Notes: generated by a model from the letters alone, not told the origin. Positions 1 to 14,326 are shown, numbered from the stretch's first letter. The stretch: DNA of 64,000 nt from Piliocolobus tephrosceles (GCF_002776525.5 NC_045444.1:26468504-26532503); one strand, 5' to 3'. Program-made: numbers and translations.

Positions 1-1251
1 AAAACAAAATTTAAAATTCAATTAACCCATCTTCCTTTTAAACAAATTTTATGTGAATTTAAAGAAATGTGAAATGATGTAAAGTAAGTATTCACCATGA
101 CTTCTATTTTTGAAAAGAATATAATCTGTTATAGAAAACAGGAATTACAAATATGAAATGATTAGAGGACAGTTTAAAACATTATATTTATAAACAGAGT
201 AATTACATATGCTAAAAGAGTATGACAAAAAGGGAAGAAAGATGAGAGTGAAACTTCCTATGTAAGTTAAAACACTGACATTTGGTAAGTGTTATTAGAT
301 AACTGTGTCAATATTAAATAGTGGTAATATATTTGTGTAAAACAAACTTGGATCAAAGTTGGAATTTGTCACTTACTTTTGCATACTTAATCTCAAACCC
401 CATTTTCTCATCTGAAAATAAAAACTGTTATAGTATACATTTGTTGGGAACATTAGGTGAGATAATGGATGTAAATAATTTAGCACACAGAATGATTGGC
501 ACAGAGAAAAGATTTTTGTTTGTGCATGCATGCTCACACACATATTGATAGAGAATAAATATTTTTTAAAGGAAAACTTTCACAGTCTTGCCAGCTGTTA
601 AGGAAATAGAGAAGGGGAGAGAAGGAGGGAGAGAGAGAAAATACTAATATCTATGTTTAAATGCTACAACAGTGCCTATGTGAAAGTAGATTAGTTTTAT
701 GAAGCAAACGTGAATCAAAGTCATGAGAATATGATTCAGGGCAAAAGATCATAGGATTTGATTCATCTCATGGAATTTATTTCAAACAATGGGTTTCTAT
801 TAGTTACTTTTTTAAAGAATTTTAGTTTCATAGAGATGTGAAAGGAAAATAAATTTTTGAGATTTTTGATTTTGACTACTATAGGGGCTTTATTTATATA
901 ACAAGGCCAACATTTTGCTAGCCAGGCCAAACTGAAAGAGCAATGGCTGTCACCCCATGCTGCAGTTTGATGGCTAAAGTTCTGCCTTCTTTTTTTTTTC
1001 CACCATGATAGCCTGGGTTTGGTTCCTATATAAAGCCTTTTCTTGTTTGATACTTGGTAATTCTGAAATAGTAGCAATTTATCCTAGCTGAAATATAGTA
1101 ATGACATTTTAATTTTTTTTTTTTTAAGGAGGTCAATGGTTAGAAGTCAGCTTAATTAAAAGCTAACATCCAAGATGTGTGTGTGTTTGTATGTGTGTGT
1201 TTGTATTTAAAAGTCCTTCATGTTTTTGTTTTTTTCTCTGCTAGTACCTTG

Positions 1252-1253
<2 letters not shown>

Positions 1254-1285
<32 letters not shown>
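1254..1285. repeat. T32 homopolymer
   Basis: An uninterrupted T run within the ERV internal region. Confidence 0.95.
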
Positions 1286-1286
<1 letters not shown>

Positions 1287-2020
1287 AGCAAAGTTTTTTT
1301 CTTCTCAGTTGACTGAATTCTGTTTTCTTTATTTACTCCTGCTGTCTTTCCCTTCTCTTTCACCTTCTGCTGCATGAGGGGACCTAAAATAGTTTATAAT
1401 AGCCTGGGGTTCCTTAAAGAAAACAGAGAAGGCACCAGGCTCCCTTTTGGGGAAAATGATCTGTTTTTCCTTAATGAATCTCAAGAGTATGAACAGACAA
1501 GTTCATCTCAGCTCGTAAGCTGCTTGCTTTTGTATTGTGCCATCTGATTTTTTTTTTTTTTTTAACTAAAGTGGCTATTGCAACAGAGGCTACTCTTGGT
1601 TTTGTAAGGAATAGTGTAGTTTAGACACTTAGAAATGTCTTTATTTATTTTTTAATGAACTGTAAGTGCATTCCATGGTTTAACCTCTTAATAATTTTCT
1701 TTTTGGAGACCCAGGATTCAGTGTGGGCTCTACCCAGAGCTCAGAGATCCAGTTAAAGATACACAGACTCTATCTAAATGAAACTAGTCTCCTTATACAA
1801 TCTTTTGATAGATTTCCTTAACTTTATGCTTGATTTGGTATCCATCTTTAGTCTCCCTCTAGCACCACCAGACTTTTTCTCTCTATACCTTTTGATGTAA
1901 ATTTTGCTATTTGATTTTCACCTTAGTTGTTTCCTTTAATATGAAAAATTAAGGCTATTTAGCTGACAACTGCCTAGGGTTGTGAAACAAGTTATCAGAA
2001 ATCTGAAAGTCCAAGACAGG

Positions 2021-2045
2021 AAAAAAAAAAAAAAAAAAAAAAAAA
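2021..2045. repeat. A25 homopolymer
   Basis: An uninterrupted A run in intronic/ERV sequence. Confidence 0.95.
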
Positions 2046-2529
2046 TGGTTTTTTTTATATATAAATAAAGATTTTTTTCCAACAGCAATATGTTTATGTA
2101 GTTATATGCATATACACAATGTTTCACTACTAAAAATATATAGAAAAGCTCTAATTAATTGGTTTAAGAAAATAAAAGCAGTTGAATCAAATACTTTATC
2201 AAGAATAAAATACTAGTCAAAAGCTTTTTCAAGTTTACATAACAAGTAAAATCTTTAATAAATAAGGTAGCTTTAAAATTTTTGGTAAAGTAGTTAAGAC
2301 TTTAGAAATGTCTTAAGAATTGCCAGAATACATTTTTGTTTGCATATATTAATCAAGCACTTTCTTATTTATCATTGCCAAATATTATAAGGTGTCAAAA
2401 TTTGGCATAGTAGATACAAAACTATAAACCTGGCACAAGACAGAATAATCTTTGCTTGTATGATCTTTAATAAATAAGACATTGATGTTGTTTTCATAAA
2501 AACAGCTACATCTTAAATTTAGTAAGATT

Positions 2530-2650
2530 ACTTACTAAATTACTAACTAAATACAAGATAAATTACTTACTAAATAAAGTAAATAAATAAATACATAAAA
2601 TTATTTACTAAATAAAGTAAATAAATTACTTACTAAATACAAGATTACTA
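2530..2650. repeat. AT-rich short tandem duplication
   Basis: Repeated units of attacttactaaat and actaaataaagtaaataaat occur several times in about 120 bp. Confidence 0.8.
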
Positions 2651-3865
2651 ATCTTGTGGCTTTAGGTGGTCTAGTCCACAGGTAGTAAGGTTTGTTTTGG
2701 GAAGGGACTGTAACTGTCTTTGTTTCAAAGCTAAACTATTAACTATAAACTAAGTAACACAAATACAAAGTTAGTTTGGCCTACACTCAGAAATGAACAA
2801 GGATGGCTTGAAGGTTAGAAGCAAGATGGAGTCAGTTAGTTCAGATCTCTTTCACTGTCTCAGTTATAATTTTGCAGTGGTAGTTCCGTAATTTTAAATG
2901 ATGACTATCACGGTTTTTATAAATAATGTAGGTAAATGATTAAAATAATTAGGTAAATGTAATGGGATAAATACTCGTAAACAAACTCATAATTTAGATT
3001 CTAAAGTTATATTAAATTAAATAATATGTATTTCATTATTGACGTATTTTTCAATAAAAGTATATTTGTAGGAAAACATTCTTTCAATAAAAAGTATGTC
3101 CTTTTTAAAAAGGTGAAAAATTTTTGTGTAATTCAAAGCTTTTTTAAAGGTTATGTATAAAACAAGGTAAAAGGAATGGGGAAATAAGATAAATGTAAAG
3201 AAAGTTATAAAAATGAAGAGCTTTTTTTCTGGTAAGAAAGCTGAAAGAGAAATAATTTTTATATGAGAAAGAGTCTTATATGGTAAATTTAGTCCTAGAA
3301 CAGAATGACTGGTTGTTTAAGAAACAGAGATGTTCAGAACAAACCAGAAAATCCAAGCATGACATGAATGATCTGTGTAAGTCACAATAAAGATTAATTA
3401 AAAAAAAAACAAACTTTTATATGATCAAGCTGTCTATAATTAAAGGGAAATTATAAGGGCCTTTCTAAAGATTGGGGCTTGATATTAAAAAAACACACAA
3501 TAAATGGTTAGAACAATGACATTTTCTTAAGAGATTGATTTATTCTTAGTAAATTATAACAGATTACTTTTTAACACAAAGTTCAAATTTATGGCATCTC
3601 ACCATTTTCGATTTTCTCTCCCCTTTTAAACGGAACAAGATAGTAAAGTTGCCCTTCAACTCATTTTCAGCTCAAATAAGTTTTTTTCCTCAACTTTTGT
3701 TTGTACCTGATGCCAACAATGTTTTCTTAAAGGTCTAAAGGAAATGTTTTCTTTCACCATAATATTCTTTGCAGTGCAGAAGGTCTTTTCTTTTGCTTTT
3801 GGTAACTGGTCTAACAGATTTTATGGTTTATCAAAACAACTCCTATGTCATTATTATTAAGTTTT

Positions 3866-3963
3866 GGTTTGCAGTGAGCTGAGATAGTGCCATTGCTCTC
3901 CAGCCTGCATGACAAAAGCAAAACTCTGTCTCAATAGAAAAAAGAAAAAAAAAAAAAAAAAAA
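3866..3963 (+). mobile_element. Alu 3' fragment
   Basis: The sequence gcagtgagctgagatagtgc, then ctccagcctgcatgac and ctctgtctc plus an A-rich tail, is the last third of an Alu. It lies inside the ERV internal region, so it postdates that insertion. Confidence 0.75.
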
Positions 3964-6428
3964 GACACCAGGTCCTGCTAAATCTTAAATGCTGACAGGA
4001 ATTAAAGCCTCATCTTTAGTCCTGGTAGAAGATGACAATAAAAATAAATTGCATTCCTGAGACCCAGGGCCAGAAATTAAAGCTATTCAGTTCCTCAAAG
4101 CCCAGGAACTATTACAGAAGAGGTAGGCATGTGAGATTGTAAGGGCAGATTTTGAGAGATAAAGTAAGTCCAGTTTCTCGATAAATTAATCATTAAAGTC
4201 AAAGGCATACTAATGCAAGACCAGTATAGGGGCCCCCGTGTCAGATTAACAGAGTTTTCTTGAAGCATTAGCTGACTACTTAATAAAGGTTATAAAAGGC
4301 TTATGGAAGTTATATCTTTTGGTCAAGATTAAAATTTTATAGATTGCTTATATTTTGAAAAACAAATTGAATTGGCTTCTTGCTTTTATTTGGGCTTATT
4401 GTTTTTAAAATTAAGTCTCCTCTCTCAAAGAAGGAAGGTTTTCACCTCTTTTTTAAAATCCTTGAGTTATCAGTTTGGTCAAATGAATGATTTATTTTAC
4501 AAAGACATGTGATATCAAGTGTTTTAATATTTGCTTTGGTATTTGATACTTTTAAAAATCAAATTAGAAATTATGTCTTTTCTGACCTAATTAATCCTTT
4601 AAGGTGTTAGTTTCCCTAAAGTCTAAAAATGATATAATTTGACTTATTTGGTATAAAAATTATACAGGAAGCATTGTCAATTGTGAAATGGTGTTTGGTT
4701 TTCTTTGGGCTGTATTTGTGTATGCTATTGGTATGTGTTCAAAAATTATGAGAAACTCCTATAATTCTAATATGAATTTGTGTACATTATAAGTAGCAAT
4801 TGTAATTGTTATATTAAATTATTGTGTGCCACAGAGGTAACAAATTTCCTTGTCAATGGCGCCTTTGACTATGACTGCCCTAAAATTTGTGTCTTCCATG
4901 GATAATTGTTGTCTTGTTTGGGTTCTCTTTAGAAGGCGGTTTCACATCAGCTACAAAACTCTAACAGATGCTCTTGAATCCAGTTTTCTGATAACTTTGG
5001 AGGTTGTGACATCAGAATAGAGGAAACATGTTCAGAACTCATTGACAGCTGAAATGTTTATGACTATCAAGCAGAACAAAAATTAACTGCATGGACTGAA
5101 CTAACAGAAGAATGAAGTAATCTTTTTGACTTGTTGCTTGAAATGTTGCTGATCCTTTGTTTTGCTTTTTCAGAGTCAGGAAAACTTTTCTTTGAGCTAT
5201 TGACAGCTTTTAACAACTTAGTATATACTCCTATGAACACAATTTGGAGCATGTTTGTTTCTCTCTACCTGATTTCTACAGATTTTTGAAACTATTTGTG
5301 AGTATTGTTAGCTTATGGCAATATAGTTATTTGCATAAGTGCAATAAAAATTTGTTTTCATTTGTAACAGGATACAATTGGAGAAACTGGTTATTTTACC
5401 AAGGCTATGACTGGAGTGGTGTGCTTTCCTCTAAGGAATCAAACTTGACTTATGGAGTCAACAAAGCAAAAACTGGCTTTGTACCTTGTCTACATCATCA
5501 CTGTACAGGGTTCCTGACCTGTGGTAAGTAAAGAACATCATTTTTATGACAGGCCCAGGAGCTCCAAGTTTATCTTGGAACCTCAAGAGGAGAGGAATTC
5601 ACCCAACTCATAGGTATTTGATGGTACGAACCCATGGCTGGGCTTGACTTTAAAACAGTCTTATCTGAGATTCCTTCTATGGAACAAAATTCCATCAAAG
5701 CCAATTTAAAAGCCTATGTGAAAAAAATAATTTTTCTTGCTGCACTGTATACAAATAATCAGGCCCAGTATAATAAAGCAAATCAGTCCTACCAGGATTT
5801 GTCTTTGGTGAAAATGGGAAACTGGACAGAGAAAAATTATGTTTCAAAAACTGTAGTATACCTGTTATTATATTCTAATCTTGCCTAATGTTTTTCTTTT
5901 TTTATTATTTTCTACAGTTTAAACCAAATTCTATTTTTTCTTGGCTACAAGCCTGCAAAATAATGTTTTTATTTTTGTTTCTGTTTTCCTTCTTTTTTCT
6001 CCATTTTTTTTTTTTCTAATTTGGAGTCATGAAAAACTAAGCTGTGCTTTTTCAAAGCCTTCTGAACTGAAGGTAGACAACTTAAACTTCAGTGGAAAAT
6101 AACAGCAACCTATTTAAAGCCACATACATAAACGACTTTCATACCTGCCCACTGAGGCATGGACTTCAGAGTAATGTGGCCTGTACTGATTCTCCAGGAC
6201 TATTCTTTTGTTTGCTGTTGTTTATCTCACTTCTTCCCCCTATTTTCTTGTCACAGGACATGAGACTTCACAACCTGCTAAAAATGAGCTTTCCTAATAA
6301 CTCAAGATTTATCCATCTAGGAATAAACCATCCTAGCCATGAGAGATCAGATGAAACCTGAAACCAGAGACTCATTTTCTTCTAAAATGCTTTCTCTGAA
6401 AGATTTTAAAAAGAAAAGGGGGAAAACA

Positions 6429-6896
6429 TGAAAGAAAACTAAATCTTCGGGCCCCCAAATCACTAGGCTAAAGGGAAAAGTCAAGCTGGGAATTGCTTAG
6501 GGACAACCTGCCTCCCATTGATTCAAAGTCACCCCTCTGTTCATGGAGATAAATGCATTTGCCTTCTTTACAGAGGCTAACCAGAAACTCAGAAGCAGGC
6601 AACCATGTGTCTGTTATCTACCTTGACCTGGAACCCCCCCACCCCACCCCCGCTTCAAATCTTCCCGCAGTTGCTTCGAGTTGTCCCACCTTTACGGACC
6701 GAACCAATATTCATCTTACATATGTGGATTGATGTCTCATGTCTCCCTAAAATGTATAAAATCGAACTGTGCTCCAACCAGCTTTGGCATATGTCATCAG
6801 GAAGTTTTGAGGCTGTCTCATGGGCACATGTCCTCAGTCTTGGCAAAATAAACTTTCTAGATTAACTGAGACCTATCTCAGGTTTATGGGTCCACA
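6429..6896 (+). mobile_element. ERV1 LTR (3' LTR of the provirus)
   Basis: This 468-bp LTR begins TGAAAGAAAAC and ends GGGTCCACA, giving the usual TG...CA termini. It contains a TATA-like box (tgtataaaatcg, near 6752-6763), a polyadenylation signal AATAAA at about 6846 (ttggcaaaataaactttct) and the ERV1-typical tail ACTGAGACCTATCTCAGG. A polypurine tract lies immediately 5', as expected for a 3' LTR. Its promoter, if active, would point rightward, antisense to LRP1B. Subfamily is not assigned. Confidence 0.75.
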
Positions 6897-7669
6897 GACA
6901 GCTTTAGTTCTACGTATATGGCTTTAATTTTAGTTTCAAGGCTTTCACAGTTATGGCTGTGGAAGCATATTCAGAAAAACAGTATCCAAATTGTTTATTG
7001 TTTGATAATGAACTATATGAATAAGACCATTGGGAAAGAATAAAAATGAACATTCATATACCAGAGGACAATGTACTGATCATTGTTTAAGCTAGATAAT
7101 GGGTACAAGAGAGTTTACTATACAATTCCTACTGGTTTGTGTACTTTAATGTTTCTATAATAAAAGCTTAAAAGTGTAAATAACTCAAATAGGTAAAAAA
7201 TTTTTAAAATGTACCAGAGGACATTTATAAAATTGCAGTGTTGGGGTCTATTTTCCAAAAAAAAAATATGTTTAAAGATAAGATTGTTTTGTATAAAAAT
7301 ATTAATTATCTGAAAATATTATCATGGAATTATTTATAAGCAAATTTAATCACAAAATAATATAATATATTGCCAGTCAAATAGAAAAATGGAACAAAGG
7401 TTAATATAAAGCTGACAGGCTATTTAAATAGTTAAATGTCTTTCTTAAAAATAATGAATATGAAATAAATTAAATCTCATTTCAATTTAATTTTGAGTGC
7501 ACAGATCTTTCATAGACAACAGGTTGTTATTTATCAGCTGCTTTTAAACTTAGCATTAAAAAAAAAAAAGTTTAAATAGAAAGAACACAAAGATAGCGTC
7601 AATCTAGTTTGTAGTGTTATCTCCACAAACAAGGGCCAGAAGAGAGATTTGCAAGCTTAAAAAATAAGA

Positions 7670-7957
7670 GGCCGGGTGTGGCGGCTCATGCTTGTAATCC
7701 CAGCATTTTGGGAGGCTGAGGTAGATGGATCACGTGAGGTCAGGAGTTGGAGACTAGCCTGGCCAACATGGTGAAACCCTGTCTCTACTAAAAATAGAAA
7801 AGTTAGCTTGGCGTGTTGGCACACATCTGTAATCCCAATTACATAATCACTTGAACCTGGGAGGCGGAGTTTGCAGTGAGCTGAGATCATGCCACTGTAC
7901 TGCAGCCTGGGCGACAGAGCAAAACTGTTTCAAAAAAAAAGAAAAGAAAAGAAAAAA
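7670..7957 (+). mobile_element. Alu, internally deleted
   Basis: It starts ggccgggtgtggcggctcat and ends in an A-rich tail (aaaagaaaagaaaaaataa). The right monomer lacks the usual agctactcgggaggctgaggc block: the text passes from aatcccaatta directly to cataatcacttgaacctggg. It is antisense to LRP1B, so its minus-strand copy presents pyrimidine tracts in the pre-mRNA. Confidence 0.9.
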
Positions 7958-8890
7958 TAATCCTTGAAAACAAACCATTAATTTGGAAGTTATAGGCAGT
8001 CTCTGAGTATTTGTGGATAAGCCACCAACAGATGTAGATAAGGCTGTACTTCCCACTCTGCAATGATAAGACAAAAACTTCTGATGCATCATCTTGTGCC
8101 TGTATAACAATTGGGAAATAGGTGTCTACCTTGTAACTTTCTATCCAGTTACACTTTGAATAGCTGTGGCGAGTCCAACTATCTATGAGTGACCCTGCAA
8201 TTCTGTATTCTCTATATTTATGTTTACTAGAAATAGGCACTGTGAACTCTGAAACGTTTTTCTAGTGGGGGAAAAATATGGCTTGGGACACTTTGATTCA
8301 CTAAAATAAGTGATCGTGTCATTTCTTCACTAAACCTAGCGGTGTTAGTATACTTCCTCTATAGTAATCACTATGAGACTAAAATTTCATCGATTTAAAT
8401 GAGAAATTCCAACACTTTTTATAAATAACATGTTATAGAATTAGTCACCATAAAAGTGTTCTTAACCTTGCCATAACACAGTTCACAACAATCTTAAGAG
8501 CTGATTTCAATGATCATCCTTTCATAAAATTCTAGGCACTCTTTCATATACTTGATAATGTGCTATTTTAACAGAATCATCTTTTCCCTATTACTTTCTC
8601 TTTGGATGGTTAAAATGCATTAGCATTTCAATGATTGTATTATATCCTCAAGTATACAAAGATGTAATATCTCTCCTTATAGGATGTATGGAAATGTTCA
8701 GCCACAATAACTTTTAAAAAAAGAAACTGCAGTCTACAGATGCTGCAGTTCCTCCATTCATGCATTAGTAAGTGTCTGGATTAAACTGGTTCAAAAGACC
8801 ATGAACAACATGTACCATTATAGGCATAAAAAGGCCATTACCATCTATCAGACCAAGCAGCAGAAGGTAAAAATAAATGATCCCAGTAGG

Positions 8891-8917
<27 letters not shown>
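8891..8917. repeat. A27 homopolymer
   Basis: An uninterrupted A run; no Alu or L1 body is recognisable to its left. Confidence 0.95.
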
Positions 8918-8921
<4 letters not shown>

Positions 8922-10190
8922 TTACTTATCTATAATATTTAGTTCTTCTAAAATCAACCAAACCTTCATTAGTTCCATTTAAGAATATTCCTAGATAGGA
9001 TTAAAATATTATTTAGATGTCTCACTAATCTTTACAGTTACTATTTCTGCTTTCACCAATGCAATTTTTATGGCAGTTAAAAATTTAGTTTAACTAAATT
9101 CAGTTTTAGTTAAAAGCTGAATTTTTAGTTCAGTTATTATGACAAAGGAAAATTAAATACTAGCTTTAGCAATAGAGCAGGAAGATGCCATGCGGTAGCG
9201 TAAAAATAAAGGCAATGAAAGTTTAAGAACTGAAGTGAGTACCTTGTAGATTCTGTACATCCTGGCGCTTGTTACTCTTTAATAATAAGCTTAATGTTTA
9301 AAACGGGATTCATGGTCTCTTTCAGGTCACCTTAGCAATAAGTGCATTACCTCAAAATGGAATGAAAGAAAAATAGCTCCTCCCTAAGACTCTCAATTTA
9401 CCATCTTGGAATAGTTTGTCACTTGGGAGATCAGGTCAAAATCCAGAATACTGAAGGAATATGGCATGATGACAGATATGTTTTATAACCCAAAATGAAT
9501 GTTGGTAGATTTGATGCTGGGGAAGCAAAGTAGTCAATTAAAAACACTTCATATTGGCATCTGTAAAAAAAGGTCACAAAGACCTTGATTGCTGTAGAAA
9601 CCTCACATGAAGTAAATGTGTTTTGTGGGGGTACTGTTAGGGCTTGTTTTTTTCTCAGCTGTGTTAAGGGAGAAAGTAGCTAGTTGCAAACCTTTTTTTT
9701 TCATTTGTTATTGTAAACAAAGTTCATAGTTTTACCCATTAGCTGTCTTTACTGTATACTTCACATTTTAAATACATCCTTGAATTCATGTAAGTTGCAT
9801 ATAAACAAATTCCATTTATATGCATGCATTCATTTGTTTAACATTTACTTAGCACAAGTATATATTCAGAGGCTTAGAAGGATTTTACAGACTGAAAACA
9901 AATTCCTTTGCCATCAAAAAGCTTAAGATTTAGTAGAAAATACAAGTCTTTATATAAATCATATTTCTCAATAATTAGTGAATTTTATCTAAAATTTAAA
10001 ATTTCAAAAGAAGTTTAAATTACTTTGAAGTTCATATCAATGCTGATTCTCTGTTTCCTTATATATTTTATTAATAGTTTGAGAAATTAGGGAAAATCTT
10101 ATTTTTATATTGTACATGGCACTAAGCTGAGTTTAAATAAAATTATATTTCAGTGTTGCTTTTCTTGTGCTTGGCTTGGCTTTGCTGTAA

Positions 10191-10229
10191 GAGTGTGTGT
10201 GTGTGTGAGTGTGTGTGTGCATGTGCGTG
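10191..10229. repeat. GT microsatellite
   Basis: A (GT)n tract with a GA interruption and GC-bearing end (gtgcatgtgcgtgc). Confidence 0.9.
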
Positions 10230-12608
10230 CTTCTTGTTGCTATGTTCTAAGCCTACCTTGTGAAAGGTCCAATATTAAACTAACCTCAGAACTTTTTACC
10301 AAAATAGCTAATAAACTTGAAAATATTTTAATATTTACATTACATTTTTTAATCTAAAAATTTACATTTTAAAATATGCTTTATGATGTTTGTATAAACT
10401 TTATATCTTAATCATATCAACCTCTGTAAAATAACTTTTAACAATAAAAAGCTTATCGAATCATGACACAAAAATCTGTCAACATTCCAGTTAACAGTTA
10501 GAGTTTAATGAATTAGTACTGTTGTCCAAACTCTGGTCATTTATTGTAGAAACACTTGTATAAGCATTATTTTGTTACCCTATTTTAAAAAATTATTATT
10601 TTATTACCAATGTAATTATCTTAATTAGTCTCACTGTTTCATAGCAGCAGTCACTGATGGAAGGCATCAACTCCCCCAGAAGCATTTTTGAGTTTCCCCT
10701 ACTTTCAGGCTAGCTTTCTGTATTAACTTTCAACTCTTTGAGGATATTTCACACTGAAATCATACTAGGTATTTTCACTTAAATAGTATTTGTAGGTTGT
10801 ATGTCCTTGGTGTTTTTGTTTTCTTTACTCTCAGGTTGGATATTTTCAAAACTGAGATAAATAAGTTGATCCCAGCATTGTTAATATAGTATCAGTGGAA
10901 AATAAGGTATCAACTGCAAAATCTATCTTGTTTGGTGAGGCCATTTTTAAACTTTCATACATCTGTTTTTTTTGTGTGTTCTGTGTCATCTATAATTTTG
11001 GAATTATTTATATTTTTCTTCTCATGTTGGTATACATGCTATGATTACAATCTTTTTCCAAAGTACTACTTTGCTTTTATTCAGAAAGTTTCTCATGCTG
11101 ACACAACTTAGGTCTGATAGGTAAAATCCTTATATCAGTAGTTGGCACTGGAGATAAGGCCCTGGCTGATAGCGAGCTTGCAACTTTGTGGGAAGTATAC
11201 AGTCAGTATCAGCAATCTACTTGTACCTCAGGAATAAAATATTGAAAAATAAAGGCATGTCTTATTAAATATAGCAGGCTTTCTCCTGATAAATTGTTAT
11301 TACAGGAAGTAATGAGTGAAATAGGTAAAATGTAGACTACGTAAACTAGAGAATACACTTCCAGGCTAAGAGAAAGAGCTACTGCTCAGCTCATTGTTAC
11401 CAGACCTCCCTATTTTACGAAACAAGGCAGAAATCCAGGGTCTTACGTAAAATCTCTCAATATTTTAAATTTTGACAACTCATTCAAGTAAATTTAAAAC
11501 AATGTGGAAAATAAAGCAAACACAGAAATGAGGGTGGTCAATTTGGAATCCCTGTTCTAGACAAGTGGTTTCTGCCCCTTTCATTTCTGAGTCAAAATTG
11601 AGGAACAGAGACGTAAACATACTTCCCAATCTATTGACTTCTGAGTCTTAGGCATAGACAAGAGCAAAAGTCAGAGAGTGTGGCCAGGAGGCCGACTTAG
11701 ACATAGGCTGGCTTTTCTCTCTTCTTTATCTCATTGAACTCCCTCTTGGCTCACTCCTTGTTCATTGGAGCTCCGAGCTCCTCTCTCATTGAAGCACTCA
11801 TTGGCTTTCCCTGGACTTGACATTATTTAAAGGTACAAGCCTCCCAAAGAATTATTTTCTGCTAATCTTTAGACTCGACAATGGCCTTTGATTTACAAAA
11901 ACATTACAAAGGTCATACTCGACAGGAATAACAAAGCATTCTCACATATCAGTTGCATATTATCTCCTATGTATATAATCTCCTTAAAAACAACTGAAGG
12001 AAGAAGATGTTATTATCCCCAATTCATAGAATAGAAATCTGAAATCTAAGAAAAAAGAATACACTTGATACTCCCAGAGTATAAGTGACTGGGCAGGAAT
12101 GGGAACCCACATCTTCTGGATGGAAATCCAGTGCCTCTCTTCTGCTCCTTCACAAAGGAACACACAAGGGAAGAGAGAGACAGTAACCTGAGTTACTCAA
12201 CACTGAACCTTGTTTTCCAGAATCATATGCTTTGTCTTTCAAATCTCCCAATAGTCAATATCTCACCACTGGACTCCTTCAAGCTTATTTAAATTTTCTT
12301 TTAAATTGACTCCAAGAACATAAAAAATAAATAAAGGGTGAGACGGTTAACATCTGTGACTATTTAGAACAAAGACTGTCCCTGTAGTTTGCAACCATTA
12401 GAAACAATTACAGCATCTCTTTGGCAGGGCGAAGATAAATTCATTAAATTACTGCTTTGAAAAAGAGTTGCAATAGCTTCCAATAGGGCCTAATGCCCAC
12501 ATTTAGAAAAAAAAAACAAAAGACATTTTGAGCCTCTAAAAGTACCTATGTAAGCAATCCTATAACCAAACTTGTGGCAATAACCTTAAACTAGTTGCTG
12601 TATATACA

Positions 12609-12642
12609 ACTCACACACCCACCCCCACCCCACCCCACACAC
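12609..12642. repeat. CACCC-rich simple repeat
   Basis: cacacacccacccccacccc-type tract about 130 bp downstream (in transcript sense) of the exon at 12769. Confidence 0.85.
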
Positions 12643-12767
12643 ATACGTCAGCACAAAATAACCACTTTGACACTTTGACTTGTAATTGATGAGATAATTG
12701 AATTCAATATTAAATTGAAAGCCTATTTTTTATGCCAAACTCAATCTATAAAAGGCAAACTTCTTTA

Positions 12768-13007
<240 letters not shown>

Positions 13008-13704
13008 TCAAGTATTACGTTAAGTACAAAGGAAAAGGCCTACCTGCGACCAGCAGTACAAATTATTTCAATGTGATTTCCACTTTGAGAGATTGCAAAA
13101 GTGCCTCTTAGCACAGGCAACACCAAGTAGTCTCCAATTTAGCATTACCCATCATCCTTACCAGAAATCTTTAATCTAGTAAATCCTTTTAGTATCAGTG
13201 GAATCAAGTTTTTAAACAGCTCTGAAGTTAATAACAACATTGAGGTGGCAAAAAAAAAAAAAAAAAAAAGTTACTTCTTGTTTCTGACTTTTGTATACAG
13301 AGCAAGAGATTTTGGAAACAATCAGTGCAACTTAACTCAAATGTTGATCTTCAAGAGTAGAATAAAATCAAAAGAAAAAGCCCACCAGAGCTCATATGCA
13401 TTCTGGCTAATCAGCACTCACTCTTTTTCTCTTTGTGGAAGCATAACAGATAACAGCTACTACTATATTAAACTTTAACAAAGATAAGCCCCAGATGACC
13501 CTCTTCCTCACCTGGGACCCTAAGATTTGCAAGATATAACAAAAATGTAAATAAGAGAAAAGTTATGAATAAAAATAAGCGATTTGGTGATGCCTACCAA
13601 TATTCTTATTTATCCACTATTTAATTTCTTTCACAATTAAAAAAAAAATCTTTCTTTTATTTATTTTAATTTTATTTTATTTGTTTTATTATTATTATTA
13701 TTAT

Positions 13705-13987
13705 TTTTTTTTGAGACAGGGTCTCACTTCTGTTGCCCAGGCTGGAATGCAATGGTGTGATCATGGCTCATTGCAACCTCAACTTCCAGGGCTCAGATGA
13801 TTCTCCTACTTCAGCCTCTTGAGTAGCGAGGACTTACAGGTGCACAGAACCATACCCAGCTTTCTTTGTATTTTTAGCAGAGATGGGATTTTGCCATGTT
13901 GTCCAGGCTGGTCTCCAACTCATGGGCTTAAGCATCTGTCTGCCTCAGTGCTGGGGTTACAGGCATGAGCCACTGTGCTGACCAGCC
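13705..13987 (-). mobile_element. Alu
   Basis: On the + strand it begins ttttttttgagacagggtct and ends gagccactgtgctgaccagcc, a full-length Alu read on the minus strand, so in sense with LRP1B. A TTA/TTATT-rich stretch precedes the T tract. It has many differences from the Alu consensus, suggesting an older copy. Confidence 0.9.
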
Positions 13988-14326
13988 AAAACTTTCCTTT
14001 TTAAACACCTTTTGTAATATGATAAATCATTGTAGTTTGTAACGTTGCTACCACATCAGTGCTTTTTGTTAGACATATTAACAATGTTTTATGAAATTGC
14101 TAACCAATTGATCCTTTGAATCTAAATCCATCGTTTTAAATCAGTATATGGCATAGGATATAAGTTTACATATCATAACTATATTATGTGCTTAAATATG
14201 ACCATTTTTCAAAATTGCAAAGGTGATTTAGAATGGAATTAACAATTTGACAGAGATACCTTGTCCTTGGAATGGTATGTGCAGGCAACATTTCAAGAGA
14301 AATATATATTTACGTCAAAGACTTCC

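Larger units (their letters stand above)
870..6428 (+). mobile_element. decayed ERV1-type provirus, internal region
   Basis: This is a degraded internal region of an endogenous retrovirus, read on the + strand, antisense to LRP1B. Recognition rests on repeat-like phrases at about 870-1100, 1380-1540, 2650-2890 and especially 4920-5640, and on the polypurine tract (aaaagaaaagggggaaaac) that ends directly at the LTR start at 6429. Two short open stretches, 5244-5531 and 5634-5888, lie in its 3' third; they have no intact recognisable retroviral protein, and the rest is full of stops and AT-rich indels. A small Alu fragment interrupts it at about 3866-3963. No 5' LTR was recognised, so the left limit is approximate. 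The wording resembles the MER4 group of human ERV1 elements, but the subfamily is not assigned. Confidence 0.6.

Noticed and set aside
5244..5888. Two + strand open frames of 95 and 84 codons as host genes
   Set aside because: They lie in the decayed ERV internal region and are not intact members of any family I recognise.
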